Origin: Staphylococcus epidermidis
GTDB taxonomy: Bacteria; Bacillota; Bacilli; Staphylococcales; Staphylococcaceae
DNA: 64,000 nt
Assembly (NCBI RefSeq): GCF_006742205.1
Contig: NZ_AP019721.1
Span: forward strand, 1,054,001-1,118,000
Direction: 5' to 3'
A program made the position numbers and the translations under genes. Under the pieces are notes generated by a model that was given only the letters and a program-made list of their open reading frames with translations, did no database searches and was not told the origin of the DNA. Below, piece after piece: positions 30,804 to 40,432 of the stretch. Every line of letters starts with the position of its first letter. The stretch's first letter is position 1.

Positions 30804-31895
30804 ATGACTAATAAATTAGAACAGTATAGAGAAGAAATTGTTTCCTTAAATGATCAAATATTAGAATTACTATCGAAGCGAGGAGAATTAGCACAGAAAA
30901 TTGGTGAAGAAAAAATTAAGCAAGGTACACGAGTATATGATCCTCAGCGTGAAAAGGAAATGATTAATCAGCTATTAGATAAAAATAAAGGTCCATTTAA
31001 CGACAATGTGATTAAGCAATTATTTAAAGAAATTTTTAAAGCCTCTACAGATTTACAAAAATCAGAAAATGAAAAACATCTTTATGTATCACGTAAATTG
31101 AAACCTGAAGATACGATCGTTAAATTTGATAATGGTGGAATCATTGGTGATGGTAATAAATCATTTGTATTTGGTCCTTGTTCTGTAGAATCACAAGAAC
31201 AAGTTGATGCTGTAGCACAAGATTTGCAGGCTAAAGGCGAGAAATTTATTCGTGGCGGAGCGTTTAAGCCGAGAACTTCTCCTTATGATTTCCAAGGTCT
31301 TGGAGTAGAAGGTCTCAAAATTTTGAAAAATGTTAAAGATAAATATAACTTAAATGTAGTAAGTGAAATAGTTAACCCAAATGATTTCGAAATCGCTTCA
31401 GATTATTTGGATGTTTTCCAAATTGGTGCTAGAAATATGCAAAATTTTGAGTTACTCAAAGAAGCTGGTCGTACAGAAAAACCTATTTTATTGAAACGTG
31501 GTTTATCAGCAACGATAGAAGAATTTATCTATGCAGCAGAATATATTGCTTCACAAGGTAACCGAAATATTATTTTATGTGAGAGAGGTATTCGTACATA
31601 CGAAAAAGCAACTAGAAATACATTAGATATCTCTGCTGTACCTATTTTAAAGCAAGGAACACATCTACCTGTTATGGTTGATGTAACGCATAGTACAGGT
31701 AGAAAAGATATTATGTTACCGACAGCGAAAGCGGCTTTAGCCGTTGGTGCTGATGGAGTTATGGCTGAAGTTCATCCAGATCCTTCTGTTGCGTTAAGTG
31801 ATGCCGGTCAACAAATGGATCTTAATGAATTCAATCAATTTTATCACGAATTAAAACCACTTGCTGATATGTACAATTCGAAGAAACTGAAATAG
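30804..31895 (+). CDS. aroA: Bifunctional chorismate mutase / DAHP synthase
   Basis: 363 residues. Residues 1-85 are an AroQ chorismate mutase domain ([20 protein letters not shown]). Residues 100-363 are a type I-beta DAHP synthase barrel with [38 protein letters not shown] and [10 protein letters not shown]. It condenses PEP and erythrose-4-phosphate at the head of the shikimate pathway; the fused mutase domain serves as the feedback sensor for chorismate/prephenate in relatives. It is transcribed alone ahead of ccpA and ends in its own hairpin. Confidence 0.95.
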   Translation: MTNKLEQYREEIVSLNDQILELLSKRGELAQKIGEEKIKQGTRVYDPQREKEMINQLLDKNKGPFNDNVIKQLFKEIFKASTDLQKSENEKHLYVSRKLKPEDTIVKFDNGGIIGDGNKSFVFGPCSVESQEQVDAVAQDLQAKGEKFIRGGAFKPRTSPYDFQGLGVEGLKILKNVKDKYNLNVVSEIVNPNDFEIASDYLDVFQIGARNMQNFELLKEAGRTEKPILLKRGLSATIEEFIYAAEYIASQGNRNIILCERGIRTYEKATRNTLDISAVPILKQGTHLPVMVDVTHSTGRKDIMLPTAKAALAVGADGVMAEVHPDPSVALSDAGQQMDLNEFNQFYHELKPLADMYNSKKLK

Positions 31896-31931
31896 TAAAT
31901 CATGTATCGTTATACAATTAAATAAGTGATA

Positions 31932-31975
31932 ATTTCCCATAGTTCAATATACTTTTGAGCTATGGGAAATTTTAT
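31932..31975 (+). terminator. aroA terminator
   Basis: ATTTCCCATAG-TTCA and TGAG-CTATGGGAAAT form a stem of about 15 bp with one G-T pair, followed by TTTATTT. Confidence 0.85.
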
Positions 31976-32091
31976 TTATAACAACCCATTAATAAAAAAT
32001 CACATAAAAAATATTAAATGTAACGGAGTTTTTAACAGAATTGTGACAAAAACATAAAATGATTTCACAAACTATACAAATATGATAAACT

Positions 32092-32120
32092 TTGAAAATG
32101 ATATGAAAACACGTTATAAT
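32092..32120 (+). promoter_or_regulatory. Vegetative promoter of ccpA
   Basis: TTGAAA (32092-32097), 17-base spacer, TATAAT (32115-32120). It is 30 bp upstream of the ccpA ATG and close to sigma-A consensus. A cre-like sequence follows at 32125-32139. Confidence 0.75.
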
Positions 32121-32124
32121 AACA

Positions 32125-32139
32125 AATAAAACGTTTACA
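32125..32139 (+). promoter_or_regulatory. Weak cre-like site at the ccpA transcription start
   Basis: AATAAAACGTTTACA matches the cre consensus WTGNAANCGNWNNCW at all fixed positions except the T and G of the left arm. Its place just after the -10 box would allow CcpA to block its own gene (inference). Confidence 0.35.
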
Positions 32140-32150
32140 AGGAGGAAATT

Positions 32151-33140
32151 ATGACAGTTACAATTTATGATGTAGCCCGAGAGGCTAGGGTATCAATGGC
32201 AACTGTTTCACGTGTAGTAAATGGAAACCAAAATGTTAAACCAGAAACACGTAATAAAGTAAATGAAGTCATTAAAAGGTTAAACTATCGACCTAACGCA
32301 GTTGCAAGAGGTCTTGCAAGTAAACGTACAACGACAGTTGGAGTTATAATTCCCGATATTTCAAATGTTTATTATTCTCAACTTGCAAGAGGTTTAGAAG
32401 ATATTGCAACAATGTACAAATATCACTCAATTATCTCAAACTCAGATAATGATCCAGAAAAAGAAAAAGAAATTTTTAATAATTTATTAAGTAAACAAGT
32501 CGATGGTATTATTTTCTTAGGTGGAACTATTTCTGAAGAAATTAAAAGTCTTATTAATCAATCATCTGTACCAGTCGTAGTTTCTGGAACGGATGGTAAG
32601 GATGATCATATTGCATCTGTAAATATTGATTTTAAACAAGCAGCCGAAGAAGCAACACAATATCTTATAGAGAAGGGTGCTAAAACATTTTCTTTAATAG
32701 GTGGAGAATACTCTATAAAGGCACAAGATGATGTTTTAGAGGGCCTTAAAAATGTTTTAAGTCAGCATCAACTAAAATTAGACGATACATTACATTTAAC
32801 TGGCAATGAAAGTTACAAATCAGGTATAAAAACATTTGAACAATTGCAATCGAATTTACCAGATGCTGTTCTTTGTATTAGTGATGAGCAAGCAATAGGT
32901 ATATTGCATAGTGCACAAGATGCTGGAGTGAAAGTACCTGAAGACTTACAGATTATTAGTTTTAACAATACACGTTTAGTAGAAATGGTGAGACCACAGT
33001 TATCTAGTGTTATTCAACCATTGTATGATATTGGTGCTGTTGGAATGAGATTACTGACTAAATACATGAACGATGAAGAAATTGAAAATCCTAATGTCAT
33101 ATTGCCTCATAGAATAGAATACCGTGGGACAACTCAGTAA
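32151..33140 (+). CDS. ccpA: Catabolite control protein A
   Basis: 329 residues, LacI/GalR family. The N-terminal helix-turn-helix and hinge read [23 protein letters not shown] and [20 protein letters not shown]. The periplasmic-binding-protein-like core has the CcpA-typical [15 protein letters not shown] segment (HPr-Ser46-P interface region). It represses or activates carbon genes by binding cre sites with HPr-Ser-P. AAGGAGG lies 6 bases before the ATG. Genes in this window with candidate cre sites are nagE and the aminotransferase-serA pair. Confidence 0.96.
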
Positions 33141-33176
33141 TAATAATTAGTGACATATAAGATATCTATATTAATG

Positions 33177-33216
33177 CTCTATAGTGAAATAAATATTTTC
33201 ATTATAGAGTGTTTTT
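33177..33216 (+). terminator. ccpA terminator
   Basis: CTCTATAGTGAAA and TTTCATTATAGAG form a 13-bp stem (one G-T pair), followed by TGTTTTT. Confidence 0.85.
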
Positions 33217-33445
33217 CATATTCACTCATTGTATCTGAATCAATCAATTTTTCTATTTAAATTCACTTTAACACACATTACTAAGGAATAACTTTATAAC
33301 TGTTCTTGTTAGTACAATTAAATATTTAGTAATTTTATGGGTAAATACGATTATTTTCATATCAATGAATTACAAGTATTGTTATACGTGTAACTTTTGT
33401 GAAAAATTTCTTATGTATCCAGAATACGAATAGCATGATTATTTC

Positions 33446-33496
33446 TAAAATAACGAACTTTTAGCACTAAATATATTAAAATATTCGACATTTAAA
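33446..33496 (+). promoter_or_regulatory. Possible PurR box pair upstream of fhs
   Basis: ATAACGAACTTTT (CGAAC at 33454) and the inverted AATATTCGACATT (ATTCG at 33483) are separated by 24 bases, near the spacing of inverted PurBoxes (AWWWCCGAACWWT) in Firmicutes. Each arm has mismatches. fhs supplies 10-formyl-THF for purine synthesis, which makes PurR control reasonable. The rest of the 419-base gap from ccpA shows only the ccpA terminator. Confidence 0.28.
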
Positions 33497-33559
33497 TGTA
33501 AGTCGGTTATCATGATTCATATAACTCGTTAATTATATAAAATCAAGGGGCTGAATATT

Positions 33560-35227
33560 TTGGCACAATTATCAGATTTAGAAATAGCAAACTTATCAAA
33601 ACTTAAACCAATAAGTGAAATTGCAAGAAAAGTAGGGATTACTGAGGATGCTTTAGAACCATACGGCCACTATAAAGCTAAAATAGATATTAATCAGATA
33701 CAAGAACAGGAGAAAAAAGGGAAAGTCGTATTAGTAACTGCTATGAGCCCAACACCAGCTGGTGAAGGAAAATCCACAGTAACTGTAGGTTTAGCAGATG
33801 CATTTAACAAGTTGAATCATAATGTTACTGTTGCATTACGAGAACCTGCCTTAGGACCAACTTTTGGTATTAAAGGAGGCGCAACAGGTGGTGGTTATGC
33901 TCAAGTACTTCCTATGGAAGATATTAATTTACATTTTAATGGTGATTTTCATGCAATTACTACTGCAAACAATGCACTTTCCGCATTTATCGACAACCAC
34001 CTACATCAAGGAAATGAATTGGGAATTGATCAACGAAGAATTGAATGGAAACGTGTTTTAGATATGAATGATCGTGCGTTACGTCATGTTAACGTAGGAT
34101 TAGGTGGTACAACTCACGGAGTACCTAGAGAAGATGGTTTTAATATAACAGTTGCGTCAGAGATAATGGCTATTTTATGTCTAAGCCGAAATATCAAAGA
34201 TTTAAAAGAAAAAATAAGTCGAATTACCATTGGTTATACACGTCATCATAAACCTATAACAGTTTCTGATTTGAAAGTAGAAGGTGCATTAACTTTAATA
34301 CTTAAAGATGCGATTAAACCAAATTTAGTTCAAACAATTGAGGGAACTCCAGCTCTTGTTCACGGAGGCCCTTTTGCCAATATTGCTCATGGTTGTAACT
34401 CTATATTAGCAACTGAAACTGCTAGAAACTTATCTGATATTGTTGTTACAGAAGCAGGATTTGGTTCTGATTTAGGTGCCGAGAAGTTTATGAACATTAA
34501 AGCTCGTGAAGCAGGTTTCGATCCATCAGCAGTTGTTGTTGTAGCAACGATTCGTGCTTTGAAAATGCACGGTGGTGTTGCAAAAGACCAACTTCAACAT
34601 GAGAACATAGAGGCTGTTGAAGCGGGACTTGTTAATCTTGAAAGACATGTGAATAATATTAAAAAATACGGTGTCGAACCAATAGTAGCTTTAAATGCAT
34701 TTATTCATGACACACCTTCTGAAACAGCGTGTGTGAAACAATGGGCTAAAGATAATCAAGTGCGTATTGCTTTAACAGAAGTATGGGAAAAAGGTGGAGA
34801 AGGTGGAATTGAACTTGCTAACCAAGTGTTCGATGTAATGCAGGAACCTCAAAACTTTAAGCATTTATATGAGTTAAAACAACCACTCGAAGCTAAAATT
34901 GAAACGATTGTTAAAGAAATTTATGGAGGTTCAAAAGTAAATTTCAGTAGTAAAGCACAAAAACAATTAAAGCAATTTAAAGAGAATGGCTGGGATGAAT
35001 ATCCGATTTGTATGGCTAAAACTCAATATTCATTTAGTGATGATCAGACATTGTTAGGTGCCCCGAATGATTTTGAAATAACAATTAGAGAACTTGAAGC
35101 CAAAACAGGCGCTGGATTCATCGTTGCATTAACTGGTGCTATAATGACTATGCCTGGTTTACCGAAGAAACCAGCTGCACTAAATATGGATGTTACTGAT
35201 GATGGGAAAGCAATAGGTCTTTTCTAA
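33560..35227 (+). CDS. fhs: Formate--tetrahydrofolate ligase
   Basis: 555 residues from a TTG start with AAGGGG 9 bases upstream; no ATG fits the conserved start [17 protein letters not shown]. It makes 10-formyl-THF from formate, THF and ATP. The nucleotide motif [29 protein letters not shown] and the [10 protein letters not shown] ending are all intact. It stands alone between ccpA and the convergent transglycosylase gene; acuC, acuA and acsA, which I recall at this spot in S. aureus, are absent. Confidence 0.96.
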   Translation: MAQLSDLEIANLSKLKPISEIARKVGITEDALEPYGHYKAKIDINQIQEQEKKGKVVLVTAMSPTPAGEGKSTVTVGLADAFNKLNHNVTVALREPALGPTFGIKGGATGGGYAQVLPMEDINLHFNGDFHAITTANNALSAFIDNHLHQGNELGIDQRRIEWKRVLDMNDRALRHVNVGLGGTTHGVPREDGFNITVASEIMAILCLSRNIKDLKEKISRITIGYTRHHKPITVSDLKVEGALTLILKDAIKPNLVQTIEGTPALVHGGPFANIAHGCNSILATETARNLSDIVVTEAGFGSDLGAEKFMNIKAREAGFDPSAVVVVATIRALKMHGGVAKDQLQHENIEAVEAGLVNLERHVNNIKKYGVEPIVALNAFIHDTPSETACVKQWAKDNQVRIALTEVWEKGGEGGIELANQVFDVMQEPQNFKHLYELKQPLEAKIETIVKEIYGGSKVNFSSKAQKQLKQFKENGWDEYPICMAKTQYSFSDDQTLLGAPNDFEITIRELEAKTGAGFIVALTGAIMTMPGLPKKPAALNMDVTDDGKAIGLF

Positions 35228-35236
35228 GAAAATAAA

Positions 35237-35284
35237 AAAGAGAGTGAGACAGTGTTATTAATAAATATTGCTCGCTCTCTTTTC
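35237..35284. terminator. Bidirectional terminator between fhs and the transglycosylase gene
   Basis: AGAGAGTGAG and CTCGCTCTCT (one G-T pair) are flanked by an A-run on the left and TTTT on the right, so it can end transcripts from both convergent genes. Confidence 0.85.
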
Positions 35285-35316
35285 ATTTCAAAAATTTCGA
35301 TAAATATATCTGATTT

Positions 35317-36222
35317 TTATTCGTCTTTCGATTGTTTCAGCAAGTGCTGTTTAATATTGTATTTTTTAGCGTTTTCGTATTGTTGTTTAGAAATTTTTCC
35401 TTCAACACGCATACGTTTAAGTACGTATTGTTGACGTTTCATGCTCAATTTTAAAAGATGGTAAGGCTTTACTTTGCCGTGTTCGTCATAAGGCGTATAG
35501 CCGTATGGACTTTGCAGTAAGCCAATGAGATAAGCTGATTGTGCAATATTCAAATCTTTTGCAGGTATACCAAACAGACTATATGAAGCAGACGATATAC
35601 CAGTTATATTGGCACCGTTGTAGTCATGACCAAATGGGACGATATTTAAATACGTATATATGATTTCATCTTTTGATAATAAATTTTCGACCCGTGTAGC
35701 CAAGATAATTTCATTTGCTTTACGACTATAAGTTTTTTTATTTGAGAGCACTTGATTTTTTACTAATTGTTGCGTGATAGTACTACCACCAGAAGATTGG
35801 TTTGAATTTGTGATATCTTGAAGCATCGCCCTTAAAAGTGCTTTAGGCATAATACCGTTATGTTTATAAAATAATGTATCTTCAGAGGCTGTAAGTGCAT
35901 GTATAATATTTGAATTTACATGGTTCGGTCCAACTATGAGTGTATTTTGTGAATGATCATATTCTTCTAAAATTTGATTATTATGATTTATTAGCTCATC
36001 GCCAGGTATATGAAGGATTTTTGCTTTCAACTCTCGATCACTTATTGACGAAGCATCTTTAGTTAGTTGTTGGAAGTATAATACTAATGACAACAGTATA
36101 ATAAAACCAATCAAAAAAACCACCAAAAAAATTACGACACATATATGTTTGACCTTCTTATATAAATGTTCAAATTTAGTATATTTATCTGTAGTTAGTA
36201 TTTGATACTTGTTGAAATGCAT
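35317..36222 (-). CDS. GT51 monofunctional peptidoglycan transglycosylase (SgtA-like)
   Basis: 301 residues. A cytoplasmic tail of about 25 residues and one membrane segment (about 26-50) precede a GT51 domain. Catalytic Glu114 lies in ASEDTLFYKHNG, and GGSTITQQLVKNQ (145-157) is the second family motif; KANEIILATRVE carries the second glutamate (Glu171). There is no transpeptidase domain, so it would polymerise lipid II only. Location next to tyrS and fhs fits the S. aureus monofunctional enzyme SgtA; the other staphylococcal member is Mgt/SgtB. AGGAGG is 6 bases before the ATG. Confidence 0.88.
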   Translation of the reverse strand: MHFNKYQILTTDKYTKFEHLYKKVKHICVVIFLVVFLIGFIILLSLVLYFQQLTKDASSISDRELKAKILHIPGDELINHNNQILEEYDHSQNTLIVGPNHVNSNIIHALTASEDTLFYKHNGIMPKALLRAMLQDITNSNQSSGGSTITQQLVKNQVLSNKKTYSRKANEIILATRVENLLSKDEIIYTYLNIVPFGHDYNGANITGISSASYSLFGIPAKDLNIAQSAYLIGLLQSPYGYTPYDEHGKVKPYHLLKLSMKRQQYVLKRMRVEGKISKQQYENAKKYNIKQHLLKQSKDE

Positions 36223-36339
36223 TAGATACCTCCTAAAGTTAGATATAGTATACCATATCTTGAAAGTTGACTTTTAAAATAATGTTAACTATAATAATAT
36301 TCAATTCAATATGTTTTGAATATAAAGGACAAGTAACTT

Positions 36340-36537
36340 TTGAGAAAGCTTAAAGAGAACTAGTGGTGGCTGTGAACTAGTAGTTTCTTATTGGTGAATA
36401 CACCTTGCTATTTTTATTATTCAACGTTTTATTAATGAGCGTATCATTAATAGAGATATTTATGAGTAACGAACTCTATCTAAGTATGGTGGTACCGTGC
36501 ACAAGCGCCCTTACATTTTGTAGGGGCGCTTTTTAAT
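36340..36537 (+). promoter_or_regulatory. Tyrosine T-box riboswitch upstream of tyrS
   Basis: The T-box core TGGTGGTACCGTGC is at 36487-36500, with UGGU able to pair with the ACCA end of uncharged tRNA. In the upstream stem I region, GGTGAATACACC offers a UAC tyrosine specifier codon at 36399-36401. The terminator AGCGCCC...GGGCGCT with a T-run is at 36504-36535. Uncharged tRNA-Tyr would favour the antiterminator and turn tyrS on. Confidence 0.92.
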
Positions 36538-36607
36538 ATGTTTGAATAAATCACTTATATCACTATATTTATTAAATATCTTTAACTTTTTTAAATTTAT
36601 AAAATAA

Positions 36608-37891
<1,284 letters not shown>

Positions 37892-37980
37892 ATGAAAAAA
37901 TTTGATTGAATCATTTCACAATGTTTTCTATATATTATAAAAATTAAAAGATTTATTTAAAAAGGAATAACTATAAAAGT

Positions 37981-38025
37981 AAAACTCTGAGTATCTCTTA
38001 CTATGAAGTATACTCAGAGTTTTTA
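37981..38025. terminator. Bidirectional terminator between tyrS and htrA
   Basis: AAAACTCTGAGTAT and ATACTCAGAGTTTTT form a 13-14-bp stem with A- and T-runs on either side; the two genes converge here. Confidence 0.88.
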
Positions 38026-38081
38026 CTTAAAATCGATCAACTATAATATATTAAAATCAATAAACGTAATATGAAAATTTT

Positions 38082-39320
38082 TTATTGAGCAAATTGACTT
38101 TGTGATTGAGATGATTCAGATGCAGATGCTTGTTTTTTTAATTTTACATTAATGTCTTGTGTCTTACCATCTCTGATAACTTTTAGAGTAACCGTTTCAC
38201 CTGGTTTTTTGCTCTCGTATAAATAAGTTCTTAAATCTGTATCATCTTTTATTTGTTTACCATCTATTCCAGTAATAATATCACCCTTTTTAATGGCATT
38301 TTCACTGTCTACTTTAGCTACATAAACGCCTTTGTCTTTATGAGTATGTAGTTCTTTACGATAGTTTTCAGGAATATCACTTAAATTTATAAGACCTATA
38401 CCGATTGAAGGGCGTTCGATTTTACCATGTTTAACGAGTTGTTCGATGGTCACTCTAACTTCATTACTAGGTATAGCAAAACCTATACCTTCTACTTGTG
38501 CTGCCGCAATTTTCATGGAATTGATACCAACGAGATTTCCGTTAATATCCACTAATGCACCACCCGAATTACCGGGATTTATTGCAGCGTCTGTCTGTAA
38601 AACATTAACTTTAGTATTACCAGCAGAAGTATTGGCGTCAATTGTACGTTCGCTAGCTGAAATAATTCCTGATGTAACAGAATTTGCAAATTCTAATCCT
38701 AGAGGATTACCCATTGCAAAAACACTATCTCCTGTTTGAACTTTTGACGAATTAGCAAATTGAATTGCTTTTATTCCTTTTGTATCTTTTATTTTTAGAA
38801 CAGCAATATCTGTTAGGGCGTCTTTACCTATTAATTTGGCATCTACTTGTTTTGAATTATGTAGTTGAACTTTAATTTCCGAAGCACCATCAACAACGTG
38901 ATTATTTGTAACGATATATGCGGAACCTTCACTTATTTGATAAATCACACCGGAACCAATTCCCGCTTCTTTTGATTTAGATGCCTTACCGTTGAATAAA
39001 TCATCAAGGTTTGTAGATTTTTGCATGTTTATCACGCCGACAATTGCGGGAGAAACGTCTTTAATCATGTCATGTACTGATTTGTATTGATTACTTTTAC
39101 CATCTAACTGATTGCCACCATGACTATTTGAAACTTGATGAACAGTAGCACTTTCATTGTTAAAACCATTTTTATTTAGGAGTTTACCAATACCTAAGAC
39201 GAGAAGTGCTCCAATAATTCCAGCGATTATTGCAACAATAATTGTTTTAATCCATGGAAAAGTGTGTCGCTTCTGTGAAGAATTACGATAGTGGTGTTGA
39301 TTCTTTTCTTGTTCTGACAT
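38082..39320 (-). CDS. htrA: HtrA/DegP-like membrane-anchored serine protease
   Basis: 412 residues. A basic His-rich N-terminus and one membrane segment (about 22-47) anchor the protease outside the membrane. The catalytic triad is His141 (TNNHVVDGA), Asp171 (LTDIAVLKI) and Ser252 (NPGNSGGAL). A PDZ domain follows (about 300-395), ending in a Ser/Gln-rich tail. It would degrade misfolded exported proteins. Length and neighbourhood match the shorter S. aureus HtrA (HtrA1) rather than the about 770-residue HtrA2. Confidence 0.94.
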   Translation of the reverse strand: MSEQEKNQHHYRNSSQKRHTFPWIKTIIVAIIAGIIGALLVLGIGKLLNKNGFNNESATVHQVSNSHGGNQLDGKSNQYKSVHDMIKDVSPAIVGVINMQKSTNLDDLFNGKASKSKEAGIGSGVIYQISEGSAYIVTNNHVVDGASEIKVQLHNSKQVDAKLIGKDALTDIAVLKIKDTKGIKAIQFANSSKVQTGDSVFAMGNPLGLEFANSVTSGIISASERTIDANTSAGNTKVNVLQTDAAINPGNSGGALVDINGNLVGINSMKIAAAQVEGIGFAIPSNEVRVTIEQLVKHGKIERPSIGIGLINLSDIPENYRKELHTHKDKGVYVAKVDSENAIKKGDIITGIDGKQIKDDTDLRTYLYESKKPGETVTLKVIRDGKTQDINVKLKKQASASESSQSQSQFAQ

Positions 39321-39599
39321 TTGTTACCTCCATAATTTGTAGTCTGTATTACTATTATGTATCGTTTGTATAAAATTTGCTAGCAATCAACTATACGACT
39401 TTAGGAGTATTATCATAAATGATATTGTTGCCTTTAAGATATAGAAGAATCATTGCTTGATACAAATAATTTTGTTGTTATATTGATATGTATTTCAGTG
39501 CTATAGTTATCTAATGACTAAAGAAAACATGTGTTGTATTGTTCTATGAATTTGATAGTGATAAAATCATTATGATAAAGAAAATAAGCAGGTGACATT

Positions 39600-40223
39600 A
39601 TGTACAATTTTATAAGTAAGATTTTAGATGTTATTTTAGTGAAAATGTCTAAATCATTATATGTTATTGGTAAGGAAAATATTCCTAAAGATAGTAAATA
39701 TGTTGTAACTTGTACGCATGAAAGTTATAACGAAGTAATCATGTTAGGAATGGCATTACTACCTAATCAAATCCATTATATGGCTAAAAAAGAATTATTT
39801 AAGAATCAGTGGGCTGGCAAATTTTTGAAATCACTAAATGCATTTCCAGTTGATAGAGAAAATCCTGGTCCAAGTACATTAAAAAAACCAGTGAATTTAC
39901 TTAAAGAACATAAAACTATAGGTATTTTCCCAACTGGTCATCGTACTTCAGTAGAGGGAGCCCCATTAAAACGTGGTGCAGCTACTATAGCAATGCTTGG
40001 GAAAGCACCTATCTTACCAGCAGCTTATGTGGGTCCAAAAAAAATTCATGGTTTGATTACAGGTCAAGCATTAATCAAAATTGGTAAACCAATTGAGATG
40101 GATGATATTCCAAAGGATTTGAAACGGAACGAGAAAGTTGATTTCTTAACCAAAGAAATCGAAAGACGCACAACTCAATTACAAAAAGAACTTAATGAAA
40201 TTTCACATAGTTTAAAGAAATAG
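39600..40223 (+). CDS. PlsC-family acyltransferase with unusual motifs
   Basis: 207 residues of the 1-acylglycerol-3-phosphate acyltransferase fold. The usual HX4D motif reads His40-ESYN-Glu45 (HX4E) and the usual FPEGTR block reads FPTGHR (110-115), so two key acidic positions are changed. AFPVDREN (81-88) and the ILPAAYVGP block are conventional. It may still acylate lysophosphatidic acid, or have another acceptor. AGGTGA precedes the ATG. It stands alone with its own terminator, divergent from htrA. The 279-base gap to htrA holds no recognised element. Confidence 0.82.
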   Translation: MYNFISKILDVILVKMSKSLYVIGKENIPKDSKYVVTCTHESYNEVIMLGMALLPNQIHYMAKKELFKNQWAGKFLKSLNAFPVDRENPGPSTLKKPVNLLKEHKTIGIFPTGHRTSVEGAPLKRGAATIAMLGKAPILPAAYVGPKKIHGLITGQALIKIGKPIEMDDIPKDLKRNEKVDFLTKEIERRTTQLQKELNEISHSLKK

Positions 40224-40250
40224 AGTGATATAGATATCATTACTGTTGAG

Positions 40251-40291
40251 GAACGTCGTACAATTAAATGATTTGTATAGACGTTCTTTCT
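40251..40291 (+). terminator. Terminator of the acyltransferase gene
   Basis: GAACGTC (40251) and GACGTTC (to 40286) with TACAA/TTGTA extending the stem, followed by TTTCTTTT. Confidence 0.8.
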
Positions 40292-40301
40292 TTTAGATTA
40301 T

Positions 40302-40316
40302 AATTAAGCGTTTACA
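40302..40316 (+). promoter_or_regulatory. Candidate cre (CcpA) site upstream of nagE
   Basis: AATTAAGCGTTTACA has a perfect right arm of the cre consensus WTGNAANCGNWNNCW and two mismatches on the left. It is 117 bp before the nagE ATG. Catabolite control of a GlcNAc PTS is expected. Confidence 0.45.
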
Positions 40317-40432
40317 TTAAGGTGGATAATTATTTTTCTAGAGCAAATAATTTTGTTTTAATGTATGGAATAGAAAACGATTTTGTATTACGGTGTTTTA
40401 ACGTTTGATAATAAAAATAAGGGATGATATAA

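Noticed and set aside
38446..38739. 97-codon plus-strand frame opposite htrA
   Set aside because: Lies across the protease catalytic region of a well-supported gene and has no ribosome-binding site.
40402..40426. GTTTGA-N12-GGGATG as a SigB promoter before nagE
   Set aside because: The GGGATG part is the ribosome-binding site of nagE and is only a few bases from the ATG.
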